Assembly (NCBI RefSeq): GCF_030272615.1
Contig: NC_081411.1
Location: forward strand, 831,068,160 to 831,132,159
Source: Cryptomeria japonica
Lineage: Eukaryota > Streptophyta > Pinopsida > Cupressales > Cupressaceae
DNA length: 64,000 nucleotides
Direction of reading: 5' to 3'
The notes under the pieces were generated by a model, which searched no databases, was not told where the DNA came from, and worked only from the letters and a program-made list of their open reading frames with translations. Positions 45,974-59,756 of this stretch are shown in pieces. Position 1 is the stretch's first letter; each line of letters starts with the position of its first letter. The translations under genes were made by a program, and so were the position numbers.

Positions 45974-48900
45974 AATCTGAGAATATATTAAAATTAAATA
46001 ATAGGAAAGCATAGGAGATAAACATTGATTATATGGAAATATAGGAACTAAAAAGGGACTACAAGAAAATATGAAGCTAAAAAAAGGACAAAATAAAGTA
46101 TGAGCTAAGCATTGAACACATGAAATTTTAGGAACTAGACATGGAATAAGCAAAAAGGAAAGGTGACCTAAATGGAGAAACAAAGCATGAGACATAACAC
46201 AGGTGGTGAAATGAGAATAAGGATACACAACAAAAGGTTGCAATAAAATAAAGGTCAAAGTGTATACACACAGAATATATGAAAGATTAATGAGGATTAC
46301 AACATATATGACATAAGTAAAAGGAAAAGATAGAAAAATACTATTAAATACATGAAAAAGGAGATACGAACAACACACATGTTTAAAATTACTTGTGTTG
46401 AGATGCACCACTAAAGGTGTCTTTGCATCATCCACACACTAACTAAGGACATGTAAACACCATAACAAAGAGAGAAAGCTAGAAAATGAAAAAAAAAAGC
46501 AAAATTGTGGCAAGTGGTAAAAATAATATGTGAGAATATTTAGCTAATAAAACCACCCCCATTGAGTGGTTGGTCTCCACTGCATGCATATGTTTGTTGG
46601 GGAATGTCATGCACTCAACCCGGTCAGAGTGCCCAACAAGGTAACTGAATGTCCTACATGGAGGCTCGTTTAATTATTGACTAGGGACGTAACTCTAGGA
46701 TGTTGTTGACACTATATGTGTAGGAGAGGTTTCTCAATCCTTATGTTATTGCATGAAAGAAATACCAACTAAAGAAAGTGTAAAAATGCGGTAAATGGAA
46801 ATCATATTATACAGTAGTTACTACAAGTTACTTTATGAGTGACTCGACATCAACTACAGGTAATAGTATACTAGTTCAGTTGCAACTTGGATTCTATCTA
46901 AATGATTGCACTAACAAAATCCATAAACTAATTAACAGAGGTTAAGAGAGTAATGATAATATTTAAATGCACATGTAAATGAAACTAATCTAACTGAAAT
47001 AAAGAAATAAGAGAGACACACTACCTCAAGTGGCTAGCTTGAGGAATGCAATCTCTAGAAGCTAATAGTACGCTAACTCAAAGTGTAATAATAATTGGCC
47101 ATTCATATTCATAAGTTCAAAAATAATAATGATACTCACAAAGATTTATAAAATATAGTTTGCAATAGCATGTTGATTAACTATCAACCGATTGAAGGAA
47201 AATTGTATATTGTAAGAACAAAACTAACTTGAACAAAACTCTCTTTTAAAATAATCTAGGAAATAATGGAGCATTTACGCTCTCAAACTAATCCTAAAAC
47301 ATGTGTCATTCCTCCCTACTATTGAGGATGACTTATTCAAACTCTAACAATGAATACATCTAATAGGGGTCCTATTATGAAATAGACTCTTTTATTTGGT
47401 AGTAACTGTTACCATGTTTTCTCTGTTTATTGCCTAATGTGTTTAGTCATTCATGAGTTGCTTAATTTCTTGATTTGTTTCATCTTCTTTATGGTTAGTG
47501 TCCCATATTTTTCAAGTAATTGAACATGTAGCCATATTTTTTTTGTAACCATGAGTCTAGGGCCTATACTTAATCAAATTTGCAAATAAGTCATATTCAC
47601 AAAGGAGGGGAAAAAAAGTAATAATAAGGTTTTGATAAATGTCGTGTTTTTTTTTTACAAGTTGGGATTTCGATGGTTTTTCTTTGTTTCCAAAGAATAT
47701 GCAACATGCTTTTATAGGGTTTTATTGCAGCCATGAGCACATAGCAGCAATCATTTAGGGAAAATGGTGTTGAATAGGTCACAATGGAGGTTAATAACAC
47801 GTTGTAAACATGATAGGAAAGGAAATGATGTATTTAGTGAGTCTTCATTGCTTGGTAGGGAAGTCATGCCTTGCACCCAAGGATTTTTCATCCATGTTGC
47901 AAGTTGTGATAAAAATAAGGGCATGTTGCACAAGTGGAAAAGAAATGGCGCAAAGAGGAAATGAATCCAAGGACTTTTGGCCCACGTTGCAAAAATTATG
48001 GCAAATGCATATTTTCTAGCACACAAAGAGGAGAGGTCTAAGGAGGCATGGACAACTCAAGGCCATACGTTGAAGGATTTCAATTGCATCTTCTAGTATA
48101 GAATGATATAAAAAGGTTGGTCTTTCTTTTATGACTCTAGCATAGACCATTCATTTGCTTTTTATTATTTAAGGCTTTTCTCCAAACCATTGAATGAAAG
48201 GAGGGTTTTTGGTGCTTATTAAGAGATTTTGTAAAAATTGTGATGGTATGCATGATACTTTGTCTGCCTTCCCCATCCATGTCAAATCCCATAAGAAGGG
48301 AATATAGAAAGGTATGCCACAACCCGATATGATCAGTCCATGTTATAGACAAAAGTAACAACTACAACTCTATGTAAAAAAAAAAAGAGTATGCAGGGTT
48401 GTGTGTTGCTAGTTGCAATGACAATGTTTTGCATCAAAGTAAATAGTTTTTAAAAGGGAGTATTCATAGAAAATACATTCCAAGGGTATGCTTATGGGCT
48501 TGACAATGAAGAAGGATGTCAACAAAGTTTCATGGCAACTAGGTGGAGGAGCAACCAATTCACAAAGTGTAAGTTGGAGACATAAAGTCCAATGGAGATC
48601 CTCAAAGATGATATGAGAAAGACTACCATAATAGGTTGGTGCAAGTTTAAAGTGGCATGCCTTGTGAATAGAGCCACAATGATCTCAAAATCCTAAGGCA
48701 ATAGTCAAATGTGACTCTCCTGATGAGTTCACTATTATAATGTAGCCATAGAAAGCACAAAGCAATCTCAATTATAGTCATTCATGATCACAGTAAAAAA
48801 TTTGTTGCAGTCAATGCTATGAAGGGTATTTCAGATAGAAAAAGATTTTGAGTTACATAATGATGAAAATATAATGAGACATGAGGTGCAAATCATACAT

Positions 48901-51900
48901 GTATGAGTTACATGGTCAGTCAATAATCAAATTTTTTAAAGGAAGGATCCCAACATCAAATGACAAGAAACAGTGAAAGAATATTATAGGGGACAAGTTT
49001 TTAGCAGCCTTCACTATGAACCAATGAGAGCAGTCTCCATACCATGAGAAAAGGACCCTTGGAACATGAAAACGCTTGACAGTGCCTTAAAGGAGTCTAA
49101 AGTAGTGTCTGTCTTAAGTCACAAACTTAAGAAAATATCCTTAGAAAGAATCATAGAGATTGAAAATCAAGATATGAGTGTCATGATGTATAGAGATTGC
49201 AACCCCAAATCAAGAAAAAGGGTAGATACAGTAATAAAAATATTGTTAGCATAACAAGGTAAAAGGACAACCCTTCCAAAGTAGGCAACTATCTTAACAA
49301 AAGAGTTATGAACCAAACCTCTTTTCACTCAAAACTACCTTTAAGAGATTGAAAGCTTACCTAGAGAATAAGTTTTGTCTAATGGTAGATCCGAGACAAA
49401 TATCAAGACATATAAAAACAATGACAAGACAACATTCTTAGTTTAGTCAAGAAGCAAAGGGTGTTATAACAGTAAGGAAAAGTCTCAAAAGGCTTTCAAT
49501 GATAAAGTTTGCAAGGTTTTTTTGATAAAGAAGAAATAAGTTAACCCTTGCAAAATCATGTCAAGCCAATTCATGAATATGCCAGCATTATTGTGGAATC
49601 ACGATATAAGAAAAGGACAGTCCAACTGTAGTAAGGTTTGAGAGTAGACCTAATATCAAGAATCACAACTTAGAGGAAGTAAGGTAGTCATAAGATTCAG
49701 ATCAGTGACCCATGTCTATGCCATGAGACATACAATGCGACAATGTATAGTGCCTACTTGAAGGCTAAAGTACAAAACAAAAGTGAAAAGAGTGAAAGAA
49801 GGCTCAAAGACAAAGAACTATCAAAGATATAGTGAGGATAGCCAACATTTAGCAATCCATAATGCCAATCAAGGTCATAAAGAGTAAGTGAAAAGTCAAT
49901 GACAGTCTCAGAGTTCAAGGTACAACTTAAAGCATTTTGAATGTAGCAGCATCTCCAATGCTTGAGATCTTTGTGATTGGTAAAGAAAACAATGATGGTC
50001 ATCAAACGTCAAAGATGAACAAAATCCATTCACAAAGAGACTTGAAAGAAGTAACAATCCTAGTTCTACAATCATAGCCTTATGAAAGACAATAAGCACA
50101 TCAAAATATTGAAGAGATAGAACCAGCATGATCAATCCTGAGGAGATTAAGGAATCAAAGGGTATCATTGTCATTGTCACAGTTTGAAGAAAGCAACACC
50201 CTCAAAGAGAATATAGTGTTGAATTGAGTATGCCTAGTGATACCTAATGTAGTGTCATGGTCATGAAGGGCTAGTCGATATAAAACAATACAATTATCAC
50301 AAAGAACAAGAGATGGTATTAAAAAAAGAACACTATACAAAGGTAAACACAATAAATGCATCAAATGAAAACTATTTTGAGCCTCGTATTGGCCACTTGG
50401 GTGTGTTGTGATTTCCCCAATGGATAAGGGCATGGTTGGGTGAGAGTTGATGTTGTTTGAATACCATTTGGAGCATTTATGGAGGTTTTTATGACCCCTA
50501 ATCAGTTAAATTCAGCCCTGGGCAATTGAGTTAAGTAAATGCATCATGGAAAGGAGTTTATGGGTAACTTGATGAAGTGTACAGTAGATGGAGGGAATAT
50601 AGGAGTGGGTTATTGAGTTGTCCAAGAGGTGAGAGGAGATCTAGGGGCAGTTGATGACTTTTTCAAGCCCATTCCAAGCATCTAGGGGAAAAATTAAAGC
50701 CCTAACCTATAATCAAGTCAAAGGGAGAGGTAAATATTCATAAATACTTGGGAGCAGTTTGGAGAGTAAAAAAAGTGGCATTTTCAGTTGTATCTGATCC
50801 TGCAACATTTGAAGACTTTTTCAGTCATTTAGGGCAAGCTCATCACACATGATGTTATGATTGTATTTAAGTACTCATTTGTAGCTTCCTTGCTCTAGTT
50901 CTTCTTCATTTTTTGTAAGCATTGTTGCATTCTTTAACACTTTGAGAGCAAAAAAGACAGTTGTAACTCAAGGAATTAGCTCATTCATATGATTGGTTTA
51001 GATTTGTAATACAACTTGAAAGCAATAGAAGATAATTTCATTTAGTTCTTATGCTTTCTGTCACTTCTTTGTGTTAGTGTAAATCATTCTATGTCTTATA
51101 TGTGGATGTTCTTAGGTGTTTAAATAAGTTTTTTAATCCTACTTTTCTATGTTTTACTTCTAAAACCTCAAAATATGTTTAAAATGCAAACATTTGAGTA
51201 GATTTTAGTACTTGTATACATGTCATAACTTGTGAAAAATCTTGTATAGCTGTTTTAGTTGTGGAAAATCCGGATTTCCTTCAAAATAGGCTCTACAAAG
51301 CATCCTTTCTATGAAATATTGATGTATGGAGCGTTATAAAACATACTTTGTGCATGTAGGTGATCTAATTGAATAATTGTAAGTCTTAAACCAACAAAGT
51401 AGAGAATTGGAAATTCACTTTTGGTGAATCACCTAATTAGTAATAGGATACTTTTGAAGCATTATAGGTTAATTTTCAATTTCCTTTTCTCTTTTCCCCA
51501 ACAAGTATCCAATTGTCTAGTTTAGTTTATTAGGTGATTAGCATAGAGAGCCAACTCTTTAACTTGAGGTCTGATCTCATTTATCAGAGGCCACACTTTG
51601 GAGATCATTACCATGTTTAAGTGGATGGTTGAATGTAGTTCAACAAGGGTGCACATTTCATTGATAACAATGACATAAAACCAAGAATGTGCACAAGTAC
51701 ATTAAACTGAAATTATGAGGCATGACATCATCGTTCTCCATGATGCTACGAATTCTCTATGTTTTTTAGGTAGATAAAGTAAATCAAATACTCAACACAA
51801 CCACACTTCTCCTTGTAATCTTTGATAGCTTCCATGAAATTCGACAAGGTGAATCTCCTCTGGCTACGAGTGAACAATGATCTCTCAAGCTGTGTGTTAT

Positions 51901-53000
51901 TCCTTTACAACATGCATTCATCTACAACATATTGATAGTATACCAATTATAAAAACCCATGTCATATTTTCATATTAACATGTCATGTATATACCATAAA
52001 CTAGATGATAATATGGTTCAAAGGATAATTAAAACATATAATAAGTCTGATTAAAGTAGCATAAAATAAGTAAAATGAGGACAATTCCAAGACTCGTCAT
52101 TGAGTATTTTTTATAATATATTTTATAAATATATGATTGAAATTAATGCCCCCCATGGGACTATCCATCTCATTAGGAACTCTGCCCTCATGAATAAGTG
52201 TACGTAACAATAATAAATGTAGTTTATACTAGGAAAGAATCTAACTCAAATTTTATGTTATGTTCTTTGTCTTTTGTCTTATGTGTAACATCAACAAATG
52301 GTGCATCATGTTCAATAAAACCAATAGGTTAGCCAACATTAGAAGGACTCTCATGATTTAAGTCTATATAATTATCCTCATCTTATGTCATAATTTGGTG
52401 CGTTTATTTATAGAATTTCCACGTACATGACAATAAGGACAAAAATATTTAGCCACTTGTGGTACAATATTAGACATATGCACTTGATTAACACAAGGTA
52501 AATTAATTATATCATTTTTAAGTAAAATATTCAAATACACTTCTCTAATGAAATGAATTCTCTAAATATATTTAATTTGATGCATTCATCATTATCATTA
52601 TTCTTTTGAAAGTTGAATTTGTACCTATTTGTAAACCCTAAATGATCCAACCACTAACCTAGATCTACAAAGTAATTCAACAAACAATCAATAGAGAACT
52701 ATCATGCATGCACACATTTTGGCATGCCTGATGGGACTTATTTCCCTATTGAATCTATATTTTTGCAAGTTTTCCTAACCTTATATTGTTGGTTTTTTTC
52801 AAAAATCATGAGACTAACTTTGTGCAACTAGGATTGAGGACACAAGCCTAGGGTTTGCAAAGATTTCATCATATCTCTCAACAACTACAAAATTTTTGTA
52901 ATGTGGAAAATTTGATTTAGAGATTTTGCAACATAGAAGGGAGAAACCAATAAATTAGTTTTCACTTAGGGCCATTGCATTCAAAAGAGGGAAGGGAATC
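45974..53000. other. long gene-free stretch, no feature identified
   Basis: No protein domain, LTR pair or RNA gene recognised on either strand. Open frames at 45962-46435, 47597-48026 and 50155-50433 show no family motif and look like chance frames in A/T-skewed DNA. The part 48400-50450 has a uniform, A-rich, stop-laden texture like a very old retrotransposon interior. The part 50450-51560 resembles an old LTR/leader (T-rich 3' side), but no ends were found. Confidence 0.45.
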
Positions 53001-53139
53001 CACTAGATTTAGTCACAAATTAGATAATGACTAGATACTGAATGGATTGGATTGAGTTTGGTCTCCTCTTTTGTAAGTTGAAATCCTGAAATAGGAAAAG
53101 TGCTGAAAAATGAAGGTAAAACAAAGAAAATAGTGTGTT

Positions 53140-53970
53140 ACAGATGCAGGATTTTTGTGTGCATATGGATCTGAGTAGTATAAGTCGAATCGGATTTGAC
53201 CCTTGAAAAAGCTCCTAAAAAGTCGAGACCATGCGCATCACAACTATCCTTCATACTTTTTGCACGCTAAAAAGGGATGTTTCATCTTTGTGAATAAAGC
53301 TTATTCTGAAGAGTACAACTCTGTACCTGTTTCTTGCACACAGAAAGAAGGGTAGATAGGTTGGGAATAGGGGTTTGCCTAAGTCAAACCCCAGTTTGGA
53401 ATCAACCTTGAATGAAATATTGCAAATACTGAAATAAAATGATGGAAAGGTATACCTTAGATCTACAATGTGATGATGATGCTTTGCTTCTTGAATATAA
53501 TCACATATGTTGTATGAAAATGGCACGAACATGACAAAACCCTAATCACACACACATGCTTGCAAATGAATGATGTAATGTTGCTCCACAATGGATAGAT
53601 GAAGAATATGCAACCTTGAAGACCTCTAGAAATGCTTGATGATGAATACTTCAATGCTTGAATGCTTTATTGCTTGATTACTTGTGCTCCCAATTTCACC
53701 TATCAACAATTTATACTCTCCTTATGTCCAAATGAGAGGGGAAGACCTCCTTATATACTTGCCCGTCGTCAAACATATTAATTTTATAACATAGGCCGAC
53801 ACAGGGAGGGGATTCCTGCACAAATTTTGGATAGGGCAAAGGGTTTGAAATGGGCCCCAAATAGGGAGGATCATAACATGGAACCATGGTCCCAATGAGG
53901 ACCAAGGCGCCACACCCTGGTCTTACCCCATATTTGGGCTAGGGTTAAGGTGCAATGCAAGGTGTAATGT
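53140..53970. repeat. possible diverged relative of the family-A LTR
   Basis: Landmarks seen in family A at 17900-18800 recur in the same order and orientation: GTTTGCCTAAGTCAAACCCC (family A has GCCTTAGTCAAACCCCCG), an AAACCCTAAT motif, a CTTATATA promoter-like stretch, and a late ATGGTCCC(A/G) segment. Overall similarity is low and no TG...CA ends or target duplication were found. Confidence 0.35.
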
Positions 53971-55468
53971 GAAAATATGACATTTATTGCATGGTAGGGG
54001 TATAAATAGGTCTAGATCAAGCATGAGGATGAGAACACTAAGGCAAGGGCCCCAAATATAGTCAAAATTGCAAAGGGTGCAATTTTAGGATGCTAGAATT
54101 TTCTACAAAAAATTTACTGGAGGTTGGAGATGGTATAAGGAGATTTGTTTTAAGTGAGTTATAAGTTTTTTACGATTTTTCATAAAAATTACTTTTTGGT
54201 TGTAACAAAAAAAATTTATATTTTTGGGAAGGTCTCAAAATTTAGAGAGGGTCTATTCTTTGTATTTTTAATTTTGATGAAAACTAAATAGCAAAAAATT
54301 AGGGGTTTTCAATAAATCTACTTTGTAGGTACCAAATTAAAGATTTTTTCTAAAATTCTTATTTTCTTGGAAAGCTCTCAAAATTTTAGTAGCAGTTTTG
54401 TCTTAGCATTTTTATTTTTCGCTCACCAAAAATATTGCAAAAAAATTGGACCTTGTTGACTAGATCAAAAACAAAAAAAAAGAAATTGTAATCATGTGAG
54501 GAGCTTATGTTCTATCTACATATATTTTATTGCATCATAAGTTTATTTTATCATATTTGAGAGAGTTTTATTATAAGTTCTAATATCACAAGGAATTTAT
54601 TTGTGCAATATGTTTCTTTGGGTTGGACTATCATGCTTTCATGATTTCACACACTTGATTATGAGTCGAAAATGGTAGCTTAGAGCTCATCATATTGGAT
54701 CAACAAGCTTCAACACAATTGGAAAGTGTTAAATTCAAGTGCACTTGTTTTAAACCCTTTAATTTTATATTTTAAAAGTGATCATAATAGTATTCATCTA
54801 TCATAGAATCATTTCTTGCTTTAGATCAACTTGTTTGGTGTGTCTTCCACATATTGAAAATGAGCTTAAAATCAACCTTTCACACTTCGATTTAGACTTA
54901 AAATGAACAAGTGTCTTTTAATCCCCAATATTTCCTTATTTTTGCTTTCCTCTTGTGACTTAGTGGTGAACTTGAGTGCACCAAAAATAAGGGATCTTGC
55001 TCTTCTTTTTAGGGTGTCTGCCTAGAGAAGCGATCACTCTAGGGGACAAACTCGACTCTCGTCTTCCAATATAGTATAAATAGCAAGGGTGAATGAAAGA
55101 CATGCCTCTTGAAAGTAGAATCTTGTCATTCTAGGCTAAGCCTCTAAGAACTTTATACCTTAGAGAAGTGAAGGTGGGGAGTGGGTTACCCTCTCCTCTC
55201 GGTTGTTTGGCATTATTCTCTTTCATTCCACAAATTTAGGCCTCAACGTACCCTCATGGTATATAGAAGATACCCCTAGTTGAGCTTGTAAAGCCTATAG
55301 TTGAACTTTTTATGCCATCATTTCTTCTGTATGCAAGGATTGATAATATAACTTGAGTAGGCTTGTTGGTGTGTCTTATATATTTGAATGTTTATATCAC
55401 CTTCTGCACTTGAAACCTAAAGGGGACACATCATCCAAATTGAGCCATAGGTTTCGATAACTCAATGA
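53971..55468. other. intergenic DNA left of the copia LTR
   Basis: No gene recognised. Homopolymer-rich AT sequence at 54100-54490; nothing with repeat ends. Confidence 0.5.
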
Positions 55469-56948
55469 TGAACGGATAGTACCAACCGATACTAAGAGGG
55501 GGGGTGAATCAATATAGACAAAAACACATTCCTAAAACTGGTTTGTCAGCAGATATTGTGCTTTGGCAGACAAACAGTAACACCGGTCTTAAACAGAGTA
55601 CAGCCGACAAAAACCAGAATAACTGAGACAAGCATAAACTGATTAACACTTATCTTTTCATAGAATCTAATACTTCATTTCCATTTCAACCTAGTGCATG
55701 AACAGGTAATCTATCATCAAAATATATAAACAACTAGATCAACATGATTTACCTTCAGACACAAATCACTTAAACCATCACATGAATAACACCACACATG
55801 ACACACAGATTTTTCACGTGGAAACCCAACTGGGAAAAACCACGATGGGGATGAATACCCACAAGCTATTTTTGAACTTTTTAGAAGTCCTCTCTGTTAG
55901 GAGCCTTGTCCGGTTAAAGACTGATACAATAGGTTCTGTTAGGAACGGATCCTGTTAGAAATCACCTGGTTAAGGGATAGCTAGAATACCCAGTTAAGGG
56001 TTAAACCCTGTTAAAGGTTACCTTGTTAGAGGATTTCAAGAACTCAATGGTTTTGAGTCACCCTATCAAAGGATTTACAGTAAGCTGGTTAAAGCTACCC
56101 TGTTAAGGGTTTCCCAACTATTGAAGTGGTTAAAGATCAACAGGTATTACAATTATCTAGTAACAACACTCAATGCCAATGCAGACCCACTTTAGCTCCT
56201 CTTCACCTTCTGCACTTACACTATGCAGGTATCACTTCTCTCCTCTGGTCTGGCAAGAATCACGTATCTCTTCACTTGGATACACACACACAACTTTTGC
56301 CAACAACCTCATAAAGAAACACAACATTGACCTTATAGGAAACAAATAGGTCGATAGCATAAACCCTAAACCCTAAACCTGTTAGGTTAAGCAATTCAAA
56401 CGGTTCAATCCTGACTGTTGAGCACATTGCATTAAATGCAGCAGTCTTGAACCGATCTCAAGACGTTCTCCATCGTTCATTTTCTACCGCTTTCATGGCG
56501 GTTGATAACCCATCATGTGTTTTCACCATTTACAGACTTTGCACATTCCTGAGGTAGATAGGAACACTCTCCTTCATGCAAGATCCTTCACATGCACAAG
56601 GATGATGTGGCAACACGATCTGTTCTTCATTACAATACTAACTCATCACACAAAGTCACCGGTTGAGTCACACAGGCTTGAAGCACTTCAACCGAAAACC
56701 TTGAAGTTGAGACTACCAACCAATAGTCATACAAAGCTTCCATGTACCGGTTCCCATAACCATATGCTAGTTCACCTTGAACAAACACACCACTTCACTT
56801 TGGCACATATACCGGTTCACAATGTTATATCGGTTCTCACATATACTGGTTCTTGGTAACATATTGGTTCTCTCTTCTTTAGCATATTGACATCAATGAC
56901 AACATACGATGTCATCATGTCCTCATACTGGTTCACATAATGCCAACA
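55469..56948 (-). repeat. 3' LTR of the copia element
   Basis: On the minus strand it starts TGTTGGCATTATGTGAAC right after the polypurine tract. It contains the conserved copia block TTTTTCCCAGTTGGGTTT joined to CCACGTGAAAAATC, and near its end GATTCACCCCCCCTCTTAG. The outer edge is put at TGAACGGATAG (55469, plus strand) by its TG/CA end, with uncertainty of a few bases. Repeated ACCGGTT/AACCGGT motifs are scattered across the first half. Confidence 0.75.
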
Positions 56949-56962
56949 ATCTCCCCCTTTGG
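56949..56962 (-). promoter_or_regulatory. polypurine tract of the copia element
   Basis: Minus-strand CCAAAGGGGGAGAT abuts the LTR start TGTTGGCA. This is the expected primer for plus-strand synthesis. Confidence 0.85.
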
Positions 56963-57191
56963 CATTGATGGCAATATACAAAGATATCTCTCCGCTTCAC
57001 ATCTTCTCCCCCAATTTCTACATATATCTTCTCTACTTCACTTCTTCTCCCTCTTTGACAATAATGCCAAAGTGGAGGCATAAGCTTCCCTATTCCATTA
57101 TGCTGCTCCCCCTGAGGAGTAGCATCCTTCAACACATCAATCCTAAAAAAATTTGACTATGCAATACCTGATTGATGTGGAGCATATACCT

Positions 57192-59756
57192 TTAGTTCAC
57201 CTCCTGAAGGGGCATCACCCCTAATTCACCTCTTAAGTATATAAATGTAGCCTTTGGGAGAGACTTGGTGAATATGTCTGCTAACTGCTCCTAACTAGAA
57301 ACATGTTCCAGTGCAATCTCTTTGTTCTGAACCTTTTCCCTCAAGAAATGATACTTAAGCTGAAAGTGCTTGGTTCTAGAATGTAAAACTGGATTCTTGG
57401 AGATGTTAATTGCACTAGTATTGTCACAAAATATACTTACCGGTTCAGATACAGGAACTCTAAAGCCATTTAATACATGCTTCATCCAAATTGTCTGAGT
57501 GTAGTTCATGAAAGCTGCAACATACTCTGCTTCTGCTGTAGACTGAGAGATACAACTCTGCTTCTTACTCATCCATGAGACTAGTGTACCACTGAGGAAG
57601 AATGCACCACCGGTTGTGCTCTTCCAGTCGTCCACATTACTTGCCCAATCAACATTTGTGAATACTTTCAAGTTGAAATCCTTGCTATATGGATACCACA
57701 ATCCATAATCAATAGTTCCCTTCAGATACCTAAGAATCCGCTTGACTGCAACCAAGTGGGATTCTCTTGGACTTTTATGGAATCTTGCAGTAATGCCAAC
57801 TGCATGTGCAATATCTGGTTTGCTATGCACTACATAATGCAACTTACCAATCATTGATTGGTATTCCTTCTCATTAACCAATGTTGAGTCATCCTCTTTG
57901 GATAGTTTACAACCGGTCACTATCGGTGTACCAACCGGTTTTCTATCTTCCATGCCAAAGGTATTCAACACCTCTTTGACATACTTGGACTGAGTGATAA
58001 AGATTCCATCTTTCATCTGCTGAATCTGCAGTCCAATGAAGAACTTAATCTCCCCTATGAGTGACATCTCAAACTCTTTCTTCATCTCATCTGCAAACTC
58101 ATGACTCATCTTGTCATCTCCACCAAAGATAATGTCATAAAAAAATACCTCACAGATTAGGATCTGATCTCCTTCAGATTTCAAGTAGATATTGCTATCT
58201 TCACTTGTTCTCTCAAATCCAATCATCGCAAGATGGGAGTGCAGGTGTTCATACCATGCTCTAGGTGACTACTTTAGACTATATAAGGCTTTATGTAGCC
58301 TACACACCATGTCACTGTCTTCAGATAGGGCAAACCCATATGGTTGCTCTATATACACCTCCTCTTCAAGTACACCATTTAGGAATGCAGATTTTACATC
58401 CATTTGATATACTTTGAATTCTTTAAAAGCTACATATGCAAGAAGCATACGAACTCCTTCCAATCTGGCTATAGGAGCAAAGGTTTCTCCATAGTCTTTT
58501 CCTTCTTCTTGGGCATATCCTTTACACACCAATCTAGCTTTGTTTCTAATCACTGTGCCATCCTCATTCAGCTTATTTCTGAAAACCCATTTGGTACCGA
58601 TGACATTTTTATGCTCCGGTCTGGGTACCAAAGACCATGTACCATTTCTCTCTATCTGGTCAAGTTCCTCTTCCATTGCCTTGATCCAGTCTTCATCTTT
58701 ATGTGCCTCTTTGAATGATTTAGGCTCAAATTCAGAGATCATACATGAGTTTTCTCTGACCTTTCTTCTTGTAAGGATTCCCGCATCCTTATCTCATATG
58801 ATCTGCTTAGGATCATGATTCAGCTTGACATACCGAGGAATGGTCTTAACAAATTCCTCTTTCTTTTCTTCTTCATCCTCATCTCCATTAGTATCAGCAT
58901 CTACATCTTCTAGTGTAAGAACACTGTTACTGGTACTTGGTTGATTGGCAACTGGTTCCCAGAAGGTTACAACTGGTTCATTTACCGCTTGCTTACTGCC
59001 GGTTTCCTCAGTTTTCTCAGAGGTTTCATCAACTCTCATATTAATGCTTTCCATAATTCTCTGAGTCCTATTATTGAAACACTTGAGAGCTTTGCTCTTG
59101 GTGGAATATCCTAGGAATATTCCCTCATCACATTTCGCATCAAATTTGCTCTGGTGTTCGCTCCTCTTGATGCAACATTTTCTACCGAACACTCTGAAAT
59201 AGCTAACCACAGGTGTCTTACCGGTCCAATACTCATAAGGAGTTTTATCCTTACCTTTCTTGATGAGTACCTGGTTCATTATGTAGACTATAGTGCTCAC
59301 TGCTTCTCTCCAAAAGGTGTGAGCAACCTTTCCTTGAATCAACATTGTTCTTGCTACTTCAACCACAGTCCAGTTATTCCTCTCTGCTAGGCCATTCTGC
59401 TATGGAGTCTAGGGGGAAAATAGTTTCCTCTTGATGCCATGTTCTTCACAGTACTTGTTGAATTCACCGGAAGTGAATTCCCCTCCTTGGTCAGTTCTAA
59501 GGCACTTGATCCTTTTACCGCTTTCCTTTTCCACTATTGCTCTGAAAGCTTTGAACTTTCCAAAAGCTTCAGACTTATCCTTCAAGAATGTGACACACAT
59601 CATTCTTGAGCAGTCATCAGTGAGAATCATGAAATACCTATCACCCTGCACACTCCTAGTTTTCATAGGACCACACAAATCAGTATGCACAAGATCAAGT
59701 AAATTGTCAGCAGTGAAAGGTTTACTGGTGCAGGAGCACCCATGGCATAAGGAAAG
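57192..59756 (-). pseudogene. copia pol: partial integrase, reverse transcriptase, RNase H
   Basis: Integrase first: LLDLVHTDLCGPMKTRS (first Asp), FMILTDDCSRMMCVTFLKDK, LRTDQGGEFTSGEFNKYC (second Asp), then two stops and QNGLAERNN (catalytic Glu), ending in a variable acidic linker (DADTNGDEDEEEKKEE). RT follows after stops near 58794: [60 protein letters not shown] and, after a stop at about 58268, the palm. Its active site, normally YVDD, reads FFYD (58134-58145). RNase H has FTNVDWASN (first Asp changed to Asn) and STAEAEYVA. The end runs past a TAG at about 57288 to EQLADIFTKSLPKA and a TAA at 57192-57194. The copy is inactive in both sequence and catalytic residues. Confidence 0.9.

Larger units (their letters stand above)
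55469..59756 (-). mobile_element. 5'-truncated Ty1/copia element
   Basis: Minus-strand order: partial pol (from about 59750), end of pol at 57192, polypurine tract 56962-56949, 3' LTR 56948-55469. Gag, protease, primer site and 5' LTR are missing, because recognisable copia sequence stops near 59756. No matching target duplication can therefore be tested. The truncation may reflect a later deletion or replacement by the DNA at 59757-60590. Confidence 0.85.

Noticed and set aside
45962-46435. 157-codon minus-strand frame rich in Leu, Phe and Ser
   Set aside because: No domain or signal architecture; it overlaps the 3' LTR end and target duplication, so it is a chance frame.
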